From Karalla daura (lineage: Eukaryota; Chordata; Actinopteri; Chaetodontiformes; Leiognathidae), in NCBI GenBank assembly GCA_029224185.1, contig CM055205.1, positions 16,373,442-16,437,441 of the forward strand: 64,000 nt of DNA. The letters run 5' to 3'. The notes beneath the pieces are model-generated. The model did not search any database. It saw only the letters and a list, made by a program, of their open reading frames with translations, and was not told where the DNA came from. A program made the translations under genes and the position numbers. Positions 51,490 to 62,127 of this stretch are shown here, one piece after another (the first letter of the stretch is position 1; each line of letters opens with the position of its first letter).

Positions 51490-51860
51490 TACATGAAAGT
51501 CCACTTGAGTTGTCTGTGAAGATTCTCCTGAAGATGTTTCGGCATCTTTGGTTCTGACCGTCTCGTAGAGAAGTCCAGAATTCAGCCTCTGTGAATGTTG
51601 GTATAGCCACTGTGAGTGCCAAGCTGCCGTTCAGATCTAATTGGGTCACCTGAGGTCTGTTGTGAACCACTATCATTGGTGGATTCCAGTGAAGCTTTTA
51701 GAACTTGACACCTGACCTCAATGGAATCCAGATGACAGTTGTTGACAGTAGACCGCAAGTGGTGCCAGTGGCTCTGAATGACAAACAGGTTCCCCGCCAG
51801 CCTGTCACAACTGAAAGAGCCTGTTGGAAGAGAGGTTGAAACATCTTCCAAGTCCTTTTG
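51490..51860. repeat. copy of dispersed repeat family 2
   Basis: It begins with 'ttgtctgtgaagattctcctgaagatgtttcggcatc' in segments and continues with low-complexity-free repeat body to 'gagaggttgaaacatcttcc'. The gaagattctc and gaaacatcttc landmarks recur at about 5740-5860, 14640-14725 and 22875-22960. This is the longest copy. The minus strand has an open stretch at 51582-51851, but no domain is recognised in it. Confidence 0.5.
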
Positions 51861-52779
51861 AGATACATTATAGCCAATTACCTTACTGATCTACTCTAAC
51901 CTACTGTTTTTGGAGTAATGACAGATGTTTGTCATTTAGGTATGATAAGTGCAATATACACTTGAACATACTTTTAAGTGTGTTGGACACAGGCTCCAGC
52001 AGACGCCTGTTACACCTCTTTAGGTACAAAACGAGGAAGATAATGTATGGATGGATTCATTCTGGCCAATAGAAATCAAGTGAACAAAACAAATGGCTAT
52101 TGTCCCCCATCAGATGCCATGCTGTTGAAGGAGAAAAATAAGTTTGGTATGAGCTGCTTTCTCTCCTTATTTCAATGAATTTTAAGATTGTAGAAACTAC
52201 AGCATAGCTTAGTTACTTCAAAACATTTCTTTTCCAGTTAAGACCACAGACAACAGATTGCAACACTCGACATGGGTATCTGTGAGAACAGTGATGAGGG
52301 CTGCATTCCAGCGAGCCTCGCCATAATTGAACACACCACAAATTACGCCACAGACGCTGAGCCCATAGTCACACCTCTGTTGTTGTGCCCTGATATGTCA
52401 AAACATGCACCGTCAAACAGGTCCTTGAGTCCTGAACGAACCCTGAATCCTGAAGACACACTGTGCAAACAGCATGTGGTCCCTTGCTAATCCAAATGCA
52501 TGACATTACATTTAATCATTTATGGGATTCTTTTTATCCAACTTACATACCATAGGACAAAAAAAATAACATTCAAGCTGCATCACAATAGAAACCCATC
52601 TTTAGTATCACCTGTTCTGGCTTTTGAAAATATCTGCTTAATCTGAATATAAAACATTTCAGACACGCTCAGACAGGAAGAATAAGAGGCTGAGAAAAGT
52701 TGTGTAAATCTCCAGGCCTCTGTTTCACAGGTAAACTGGTTCACTGGGAACAGATCCATCCATTATCTTACCTTCTTAG

Positions 52780-52901
52780 TACCCAACAGTGTTGCAGGGT
52801 TCTGCTTGTGCCTTCATCTCCAGGGGGCACACAGGGAGAAGGCAGGGTCTGGACCCTGGATAGGTCACTAGTACATCAAACCCCTGCAACACTGCTGGGT
52901 A
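52780..52901. repeat. inverted repeat, 20-bp arms, in a fish interspersed repeat
   Basis: The left arm (52780-52799) and right arm (52882-52901) are reverse complements except for one base, separated by 82 bases. The interior carries the 'gaaggcagggtctggaccctggataggtcactag' series of repeat family 1. The arms could form a hairpin or be terminal inverted repeats. Confidence 0.75.
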
Positions 52902-53269
52902 CAAAACAAGTAAACTAGTGAATGGGGGTAAACCAGAATACCTATAGACATGCAGGATATACAAACCTCCACTATGAGGAGCCCTAATTTATGAGCCAGG
53001 TCTTTACTGCTGTGAGGAAACCGCTCTACTCAATAAACCAATAAACCACCCACTCAATAAACCTGTCACCCCATGGACCATCACATTTTACTATATTAGC
53101 TACATGGTCTCAGCTCATTTCATTTGGAAATGATGCATGGGCTTTATTTACATGGACACAGCTTTTGGGATCAGGGTCGTGGTTTGGCACGGCTTCCACT
53201 TCCATCTATCTGGAGAAGAATGAGGCAGGCGCTTTGTTTTTGTTTTTTTTTCCATTAAATCAAAAGTAG

Positions 53270-53275
53270 TTTATT
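53270..53275 (-). promoter_or_regulatory. prrc2a: probable poly(A) signal of prrc2a
   Basis: AATAAA on the minus strand. It is followed (lower coordinates) by a tract that is T-rich on the plus strand and A-rich on the transcript strand, 3.1 kb after the stop codon. Confidence 0.45.
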
Positions 53276-53756
53276 TAACTTTGCCTTCTCTGTATAATTT
53301 TATTATAGTAAGACACTTCTCTGCTTGTACATTGCTCCCTTGAACTAAAAATGGCAACATTTTGTTGGTGGGAATGTAAGTTGGGGTAGACAAAAAAAAA
53401 CAAAAAAAACTTAGATACATACCAATATACATACATGTGTGTATATTACGGTTCCATTAATAAAACCATAAATGCGGAAAAAAACAGTTTGAACTACTCC
53501 AGGTACCTTGGTAATGCTGGAAACAGTACAATCTTTGAGTATTTTTCTTTTTTTTTTATCTGGAATACACTACTTTTGTTTTTCGTTTTAACATGGATAC
53601 ATAAAATAATGCGCACATCAACATTAAGATTTTTAAGGAGGGATGAGAGGACTCTTTGAGCCAGTGTGAGGTGTACAGCTATCAATGTATTAAAACCAGT
53701 TAACAGGCAAGGCAAGCTGCACCCACGGATGTGTGTGGGTTCATGCTTAGAAGTCA

Positions 53757-53791
53757 GTGGGGGGGTGGGGGGGTGGGGGTGGGGGGGGTGA
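53757..53791 (+). repeat. G-rich tract with G-quadruplex potential
   Basis: Six consecutive G-runs of five or more, separated by single T. Confidence 0.8.
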
Positions 53792-54560
53792 AATATGTCC
53801 AACTTCACTTGCCTGCTGTAGGATGGGTGCTTTAAATTACAAACACACACACACACCGACAGAAAAAAATGTTCTTCATGTGTATGATGAACTTATATAT
53901 ATGTGTATATATATATATATATATATACACACACAGCTGGATGTATGTATGTATGCATGTATGTACGTGGATGTATTTAAGAAAACAGTAGAACTGTCTT
54001 TTAAAACAAATCAAGTGTGGTGGTGGTGGGGGGGGCAGACAAGGCAGAAAGTGCTTGCCATCCAATGTTCTGGTCCCCACCCCTCCCCTCCCCAGAGTTA
54101 ATTACACAGAAAACACACACACACGCCACACACATACACACACACAAGCACGCACGCACGCACAAAAATCATCAAAAATGCCCTACTCAAGGAAAACAAA
54201 AAAAACAACAAAAACAAAACAAGAACATCCCAGAGACGATCCTCGAAACTGTTGTCGGTCAAAACAAACAAAACCCCAACTTACAGCAGTGACAGAATTG
54301 ATGCGGATGTACAAATCGATTTCACACCGGGTGTCGTCTCTGGACATTTCTCATGTGTGTGTGTCTTTTCACGTGTGATACAAACTATCTTTTGTTTAAG
54401 CATGTAAATCCTCGACACTCATCGTTTACAAGGGGAGGGGGGGGGTTTAGAGTGTGTGTGTGTGTGAGTGTGGCGGGGGTGGGTGGGGGGTCTTGAGGAA
54501 CACACATTGTGTGACCCTTTTTCATCAGCAATGTCCTGAAAGCAATCAGCCATCCTGAGG

Positions 54561-54593
<33 letters not shown>

Positions 54594-55111
54594 CAGTAAA
54601 ATACGTCCCTCAATTGAGGAGCTCTTGGTAGAAGTCCTTCTTGGTGTGTGGTGTCAAGTCTTCACAAGGGACAGGAAGTGTTGGGGGGGGGGGGGGTACA
54701 ATACTCAGCCTTGGCTCTGTGATCTGGGCCCCTAAACAGAGCGCCTCATCTGATGCATCGCATACCCGAATATGGAGAGAGAGATAGAGAGACAGAAAGG
54801 AAGAGAGAGAAAACAGCAACCATGGATTTCTGTTATACTACAAGGAGTGCTTATTAGAAACAGGTTCAATTACCTACTGAAGCATAAACGATTTTCTGAA
54901 CGTTTTTTCCTCTTTATTCCATTACGACCTACATTTTCATTCCATCCATAAAAAAATGGACATCACCGAGGACATAATGGTTGTTAAATAAAGCCGTCAA
55001 AGCTATTGATACAGTTTTATTTTTTTCTTAAGAGTAAACAAGATGCACGGATGAGAGTAAAACTAGTCGTCTTTGAAGAGGGAGTGGGGGGGTAACTTTT
55101 GATTTTCTGCG

Positions 55112-55114
<3 letters not shown>

Positions 55115-55146
<32 letters not shown>
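55115..55146 (+). repeat. G32 homopolymer
   Basis: Thirty-two consecutive G on the plus strand, hence C32 in the predicted prrc2a transcript. The exact length is unreliable in most sequencing. Confidence 0.85.
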
Positions 55147-55147
<1 letters not shown>

Positions 55148-56406
55148 CATGGGACAATACAAAGCCTTTCTCCTTCCTATATAAAATGACCGATGGCTAC
55201 TGTGAGATGTGAGAGCAGGCCAACAACGAGCTTGGAGGGGGTGCAAGGGAGAAAGAAAAATAAAGACATCTCACGTCTAATCGGAACAAAAACACTGATA
55301 TTTAAAGACAATTGAAAGTGGAGGTGAGCACTGAGCAGTCGAGCAGTACTTCAATGGGTCTGCTCACAGGAAATCAACACATTTCTGGAAGGAGACCAAA
55401 GGAGGATTTAGGGAAAAATTATTTTTTAGTAAAAAGGTATTTTAATGACCTGCTTTGTTGTTTTTTTTAGAAGAGAAGAAAAAACAAAATAAACACACCC
55501 CTACAATGTTTTTTTTCCCCAGAGGCTGAAACTTAACTAAACACAAGGCCAAAAAAAAAAAAACACAAAGAGAAACAAAAACATCTTATGTTACACTGTT
55601 CTCGTTAAAAGATAAAGCTGCACGCTCCCCTCTCCCTGTTTCTGTGGAGAGGAGGTAATGCAGGACTGCACTACCAGATACCACCCAAAGGCCAAAGTGT
55701 GGTAAGAAATATACACAGGTACATAAATATAAAAATTAGCCCAATCCAAACATGTTTTTTTTCTTTCTTTTTTTTGCCAATTGAACTCATCCCAGGTTTT
55801 CATTTTGCACTCACACACACGCACACGCACACACACCACATGTTGCATGTGTGATGTCTCGTAGAGATGTCATATATTTGTGCTTGTATATGCGCATGTG
55901 TTTGTGTATGTATGGAGCTCGATGTGAATGTCTTCTGTTTTTTTTTTTGTTTGTTTTTTTTCTTAAAAACCACGTGCATCTCCACGGCAGAACCACATGC
56001 TTATCAAATCTTGAGGGGGAGAGGAGAGGAGAGGTGAGGGAGGAAAGGAGGAAGGCAGGGAGGGAGGGAGGCAGGGAGGGAGGGAGGGAGGGGGCACAAA
56101 GGAACCAGGGAGAGGAAACGACGGAACAAACAGAGAAATTTACAATAACGGACGGTAGATAGTAAGATGGATGTGAGGAGGGGGGAGGAGAGAGGTGACC
56201 GTGGTGGAGGTGGGAGGTGGTTTAAAGTGAGTGTGAATATCATCTCCATATACTGTACAATACACTAATATGTTGAGGGATGCCGACAGAGAAGCCATGA
56301 AATAATTAGCAAAAAAAAAAAAAAAAATCAAAGATGTGAGAGAGAGAAAGAGAGAGAGAGGGTGTTGTTTCTTTTACGTGGGTCTGAAATGTTTAGAAAT
56401 ACTCTG

Positions 56407-59400
56407 TCACTTTCTATTTTTTGGAGAGGGCCAGTTGCCGCGCTTCTCCCCGCGGTTGCCGCCTCCGTTGCCGGGCCCGTTGGAGCCCCCGCCGGGGGGT
56501 CCTCGCGGTCCTCTTCCTCCTCCTCCTCCTCCTCCACCTCCTCCTCCGGCGTTGACCCTGCGGTTCTGCCGCTCCATGCCAGGACGCTGGCTGGAGAAGC
56601 TTCTCTTATTGGCCGAGGGCTCTTTGCCCGTCATCTCACGTTCCACCACGCCTCCTCCTCGACCTGGGTGGTGGGGGTGGTGGGAGGAGAATGACTTCCC
56701 TCCTCCTCCTCCTCCACCTCCTCCTCCTCCTCCTCCTCCGCCGCCGCCTCCTCCTCCTCCTCCTCCTCCTCCTCCTCCTTCCCTGTCTCTGAACTCTGTG
56801 AAGTCACTGCTCTCGGACGCCGTCTCCCACTCCTCGTTGGCCTGGTCTGAGTTCTGGTTGGTGAAGTCTGGGGACTTGGCTCCGTGGCTGTGGTGGTGGG
56901 CCCCGGGCCCCGTGCCGCCCTGGTTGTAGTGGTGATGGTGGTGACTGTTGGCGTTGTTGAGGTGCTGCGCGCCGCCGCCCCCACCGCTGCTGTTGTTGTT
57001 GGCGGTGGCGTTGGTGTGGTTGGCGTTCTGGGCGTTGCCCGTGGCCGGAGCGGGGACCGGGGCTCCGTTACTGTCCTGGACCGAGTTCAGAGACGGCGAC
57101 GAAGGTCTCCCCCCGCCGATGACGCCCACTCCTCCTCCTCCTCCTCCTCCGTTGATGCGTGCGGCGTTCTCGCGCTCCTTCAAGCGGCGGAAGCGCGGCG
57201 GCTTGTCCTGCTGATGCTGCGAGCGGCCGTGGCGGCGGCGCCTGGGCGGGCGCTCGAAGCCGGCGGGCGGGAAGCCGCGTCCGGCCGGCAGGGGCAGCGC
57301 GGCCGGCCCCGCCGGGCTGGACGCCGGGGGGCCCGGGGCCGCCTGCTGCGCCGGCCCGCCGTTCTCAGTGGCCCCGAGGGCGGCGGGAGTGGCAGTGGGC
57401 AGAGCGGGCTGGGCGGGGGCGGAGCCCTGGCTCTGAGCCTGACTAGCATCGGCCGGCTTGTCTTTCTTGTCGCCTCCGCTCCCGGCCCGGCCGGCGTCTT
57501 TGGGCCCAGAGTTCTGCGCCGGGTTCTGCTGCTTGCGGCCCGACGCCTGGGCCCTGGAGGCTCCTCCGTGAGGAGCGGCGCCGGGTCCCACTCTGTGGGC
57601 TCCGGGCGGCCCCCCGACATTACCGCTCCCTCTGTAGATGTTTCCTCCCCCGCTGCCTCCTCCTCCTCGGCCCCTCCTGGACGGGACGCCGCGGGGGGTG
57701 AAGACGCGAGCTTGGGAGCTTCTTGGTGCTGATGCTGCGGCGCCGGGGTGGTCGGCGGCTCCGTTCTTGGCGCCGGGTTTCTGGTTGTCGTCCTTGTCCG
57801 AGTGTCCGAGGTCGCTGGCGCCGCTCTCGCTGCCCGTCTCGGAGCCCCTCTCTCGCCGTCTCTTGGGGATCTCCTCGTACTCCGAGCCCTCGCTGCGGGT
57901 CTCGCTGCGGTTGCGGGCTCTGGCCGGGTTGTGCTGGGAGCGATCTTGGCCGTGCCTCCCACCGCCGCCTCCTCCCTCGCCTTTGGAATCGTGATGGTGT
58001 CCGCCGGTGACGGAGGAGCGGTAGTCCCTGCCGCTGCGACCAGCCATCTTGCCCCGGGTGGCCCCGCCGGGCCCCGCCGTGGCCGTGTAGGTGCCGCGGA
58101 AACCTCGGCCACGGCCGAAGAACTCGCCGCCTCGTCCGCGGCTGGCTCGGCCACCTTTGGCAGAGACTCCGTGGTGATGGGCGGCGCCTCCTCCTCTCTC
58201 GAAGGAGCGATCTCTGTCCCTCCTGGATGACCCTGAAAATCCTATTGGGTTTGCATCGCCATCTTTGGGCCCTCGGCCGGACCCTCCACCTCCGCCTGCT
58301 CCTGAGGATCGGTCTTTCCCGTTCCTGGGTTTGGCCTGGGACTGGGATGACTCCTCCTTCAAAGGCGCAGAGGCATTCTGGGAGCTGTTGGAGGCATCCT
58401 GCTTTGTGGAAGCGGTTTGGCCGCCATCTTGCTCTTTGCCTGCTTTCTCCCCTCCATCGCCCTCGCCTCCGTCTCTCTTCATCTCCTTCAGCACCGGCTT
58501 CTTGATGGGCCCGGCCCTCTTGTTGGGGCCTCCTGCCTGGTTGGAGGGCTTGTGGTCAGACGCAGTGTTGGAGGACTCGTCCCCTCCACGGGGGTTGTTG
58601 CCGCCCCCGGCGTTGTTGCCCCTGCGACCATGTGAGGACCCTCCGCCTGCATTGCTGCCAGGACGCGGGCCCCACTGGGTCTCAGTCTTGTGCTCCCGCC
58701 CTCCTCTTTGGTTCGACTTGGGATGCGGATGATGCTGCTGTTGAGGATGGTGCTGAGAAGGAGGTGGACTGGCCGTCATGGCGGAATGAGGAGCGTACGC
58801 TGAACCTCCCTTCTCCTTCACGTGCCCACTGTTGCCTCTGTCGCCGTGCCCGTGCCCGATGACATCACCCTCTCTCTGGGATGGGTGATGATGCAGGGCG
58901 ACCTTGACGTTCCCATCTTCCCGAGCGGAAGAGGAGGATGAAGAAGAGCAAGAGGAGGAGAGTGAAGGCTGCTGGACCGGAGGTGAGGAGTCAGCCTTCT
59001 TGGGGGCGTCTGACGCTCTGTTCTCCTGCTTGTGTGGGTGGAGGGGGAAGTGCGGCTGCTGTGGGTGGTGGCCGTGATGGTGGTGGTGGTGCGAGTTGCC
59101 GTCGGCGGCGGGGAGGTCGGTGCGGCCGTTGCGGTCGTAGTGGGGGTGCGGGGCGCCCCAGATCTGGCCCTGCTGAGACCCTCTCGGGGGTCCGTCCTCC
59201 TGGTGGGAGAAGCCGTGCGGCTGGCTGCCCCGCTCCCCCCCCCTCTGCTGCTGCTGCTGGTGGGGGTGCATCCTCCCGCCCTGGTCGGGGAAGTTGCTGT
59301 AGTTGCCCCGCCCGCCCATGTAGTGATGAGGGTGGTGGCCGCCCCCCTGGGCCGCCACCTGAGCGCCGACAGGAGGCGGAGTCTGATTGGACGTCCCAGA

Positions 59401-61180
59401 GTTGGAGGTGGGCTGCTGGATGGGTCCTAAGCCGCCCTCTCGCATGCGGTGTGGAGGAGTGTCGCTCCTGAGAAGAGGGAAAAATTCATGAACATATTTT
59501 CAGAAGAAATTGTTTTGGCGAGAGCAAACAGGACGCAGAACAAAGCAAACAAGCTGAATCATTCGCAGCGGAAAGCTAAGTGACGTCAGCAATCGCCCCA
59601 ACTGCTCTACACACAGGCACAGGCATCTTTGCATGAAATCGTGTCTAATCAGTCTTGGGTTAATCTGTCAATCATGGCTACCGAAACACTGTGTTTTATA
59701 AACGTCTTTTGTGGATATTTTTATTAATTTAGCAAACACTGGTGCATGTATGTCATGTGTATGTACTGTATATATTTTTACTCTTTGTTATTGTTGTTTT
59801 ACTCACTATATTTACGCAATTACTGTTAGAAGTTGGCTGCTGGACAGAAGAATTTCCCTTCAGAGACACATTTAAGTTCTTTTCTTATTAAACAGTGAAA
59901 CACAACAGGATAAACTGGCCACACGAGCTGCTGATATTCCATGTTTGTTATGCTGTGTTAGATTTCTGACCAATGAGAGAACACCTGGTTCGCTTATCGC
60001 ATTGTTTACAACTTTGGGAACGTGACTGAGTGAACACAAAGAACCCAAAACAAAAACTGTTTCTCTTCAGCCCCTTGAATCAAAACAAAGGAAACAAGCT
60101 ACGAGTCTGAATACAACTTCAGGCTTCTTCATCCTTTACCTGGGGCCTTTGGTTCCATCGTCATCCTCCAAACCCTGCTTCTGCCTGTGGGGTGAGGCGA
60201 GAGTGCGGCCCTCGCCTCCGCCAGGGAACACCTCCGGCCCCCAGGCCATCTTGGGGTCCATGGGAGGGGTCCCTCGGTGTGGGTGGCCTGGATGCTGCTG
60301 CTGCCTGTCGAAGGGGTCTGAACCAGACCCCCCGGAGTCAGACCGCTCACGCCCCATGAGCCCTGTGGTGAGGCCAAGGAGCATATTCATAAAATACTGG
60401 TACTCAAACTGACATGCATTCAGCACACAATGCTCAGCGAGAGGTATTCCTGGTTTAACCATCAAATACTGTCACAAAATACAATAACAAGATATCGGAT
60501 ATGAGATAAATATTCTTGTAAGCTTTTTTTGCTCAGATCTTTCAATCAACATCAGTCCTGACCAAAACTGCTGAATTCAGAATTTCTCTGATTTTTCTTA
60601 AGGGTTTTAACATTTTCATAAACGGGGAAACACTCAAATATTATCAATAATATTACTTTCAATAAAATGAATGATTGGAGCTTGAAAACTTTTTTTTTTT
60701 TACTCGTCACTGTCCTAAATAAGTCAAAGATAAGTTTGAAAACTAACTTTTGGTGCATTACTGTTTTTGGGGCAACATCAAATTTGAACCTTTATCTACA
60801 ATTAGTGGACACAATTCCCCATTAACGGGTGTGCAATTAAAGTCAAAGTCAGAGTATGTAATCATGCCGTCATGAAGACAGCCCCAACCAAACGTCCCTG
60901 TCACGTCCTCTCACCTGATGGGTGCATGTTGGCGGAGTAGTAGTCCATGGGAGGGGGGCGGCCCTGGATCATGCGAGGGTCCATGTAGGGCATCATCATC
61001 CAGCGTGGGTCGAAGTTCATGGGCAGAGGTGGGGGGCGGACCATGTTGCCGGGTTGATACAGCGGTCCTGCCTGTTTGGGTCCAGGTCCAGTCTGTGGTG
61101 CTGGACCAGGTGAGGGACCCTGTGGAGCCTGAGGCTGGGGGGACAGCTGGCTCTGGGATGCCTGGCTGTGCTGCTGCTGT

Positions 61181-61215
<35 letters not shown>

Positions 61216-62095
61216 CCACTGCTGCTGCTGCTTCAGGAGCTGCTCCTGCAGACAAGTTAGAAAGAAAACCATGCATCAATCGAGGATGGTATGAACACAA
61301 ATATCACTTTAATAGTGCAATGCAGGTAGATAGCCATTTGGAATACATTGTAAGGGCCTTCATTTTCCCAGAATTGATTAATCAACTTTCAAGACTCTTT
61401 ACACCCCGAGAACACCTTCCTCTCTTACCTGCTGCTGCCTCTGAAATCGAGGTGGGAGAGACTTCTGGTACTTGGAGTAACCCTGTCCTGGTGGGCCGCC
61501 GGCTTGACGTCCCACTCCTCCTCCCCCGCCGCCTCCGCCTCCTCCTCCTCCTCCTCCTGATCCTCCTCCTCCTCCTCCGATACTCTCGATCTTCACCGTG
61601 TCGACTCCTCTTTCGCCCCCACTTCCTGCACGGACATGAGGGCCTCCCACGGCCTCCTCCTTGACTTCTCCTGGAGCTGGGACGTCCAGCGTGGGCTGCT
61701 GTGGCTGTGCCGCCGCTGGCTGGGGGGGGCACGGCTGGACATCTGAACCAGAGTGTCACAGAGGTGAATCAGCAGCCACAGTTTAAGCAGCTGCAAGCAT
61801 CATCGGTGTTTGTTGTATCAGTTACCAAAACGACTCAGGAGGGTGAAACTTGAGAGACTCACCTGCGCTGGAGTCGTAGCTGCTGTTGCTGCTGGCTCGC
61901 TGCCGGTCGCCGGCCCCAGGACTGGGACCTGGTGGGACGGCCAGCACCGGGGGCTCCTCGGGGTCCACACAGGGGGACGGGGGCTGGCTGATATTGGGGG
62001 AGGAGGCTGAAACAGATGGGCTGGGGCTGCCTGCAGTGGCAGCTGTAGAGTTCCCATCCACACTGGGAGGTTTGCTGCTGCCGCCTGCGCTGCCT

Positions 62096-62127
<32 letters not shown>

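Larger units (their letters stand above)
51245..53265. other. repeat-bearing spacer between csnk2b and prrc2a
   Basis: No gene is recognised. It holds a family 2 repeat (about 51490-51860), unique sequence, and a fish repeat fragment (about 52755-52905) framed by an unusual inverted repeat (52780-52901). Confidence 0.5.
53266..56406 (-). other. prrc2a: probable 3'UTR of prrc2a
   Basis: It lies directly after the prrc2a stop, has no coding exon I can recognise, and ends at a minus-strand AATAAA (53270-53275). It is unusually rich in simple sequence: G-rich tract 53757-53791, AT/TA run about 53894-53936, CA runs near 54107-54165 and 54561-54590, G32 at 55115-55146 and GGGA tract 56014-56094. 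Assignment as UTR is inference from position and the poly(A) signal. Confidence 0.55.

Noticed and set aside
54610..54819. Minus-strand open frame after the prrc2a stop, tested as a missing C-terminal exon
   Set aside because: Its translation (RVCDASDEALCLGAQ...) does not resemble the PRRC2A C-terminus, it includes a translated G-run, and no clean splice pair was found.
57180..58154. 324-codon minus-strand open frame
   Set aside because: It overlaps prrc2a on the same strand in another frame; the prrc2a frame has recognisable family motifs and this one does not.
56336..58732. Several long plus-strand open frames of 100 to 280 codons
   Set aside because: They lie opposite the GC-rich prrc2a large exon, have low-complexity Pro/Ala/Arg composition, and are shadows of that coding strand.
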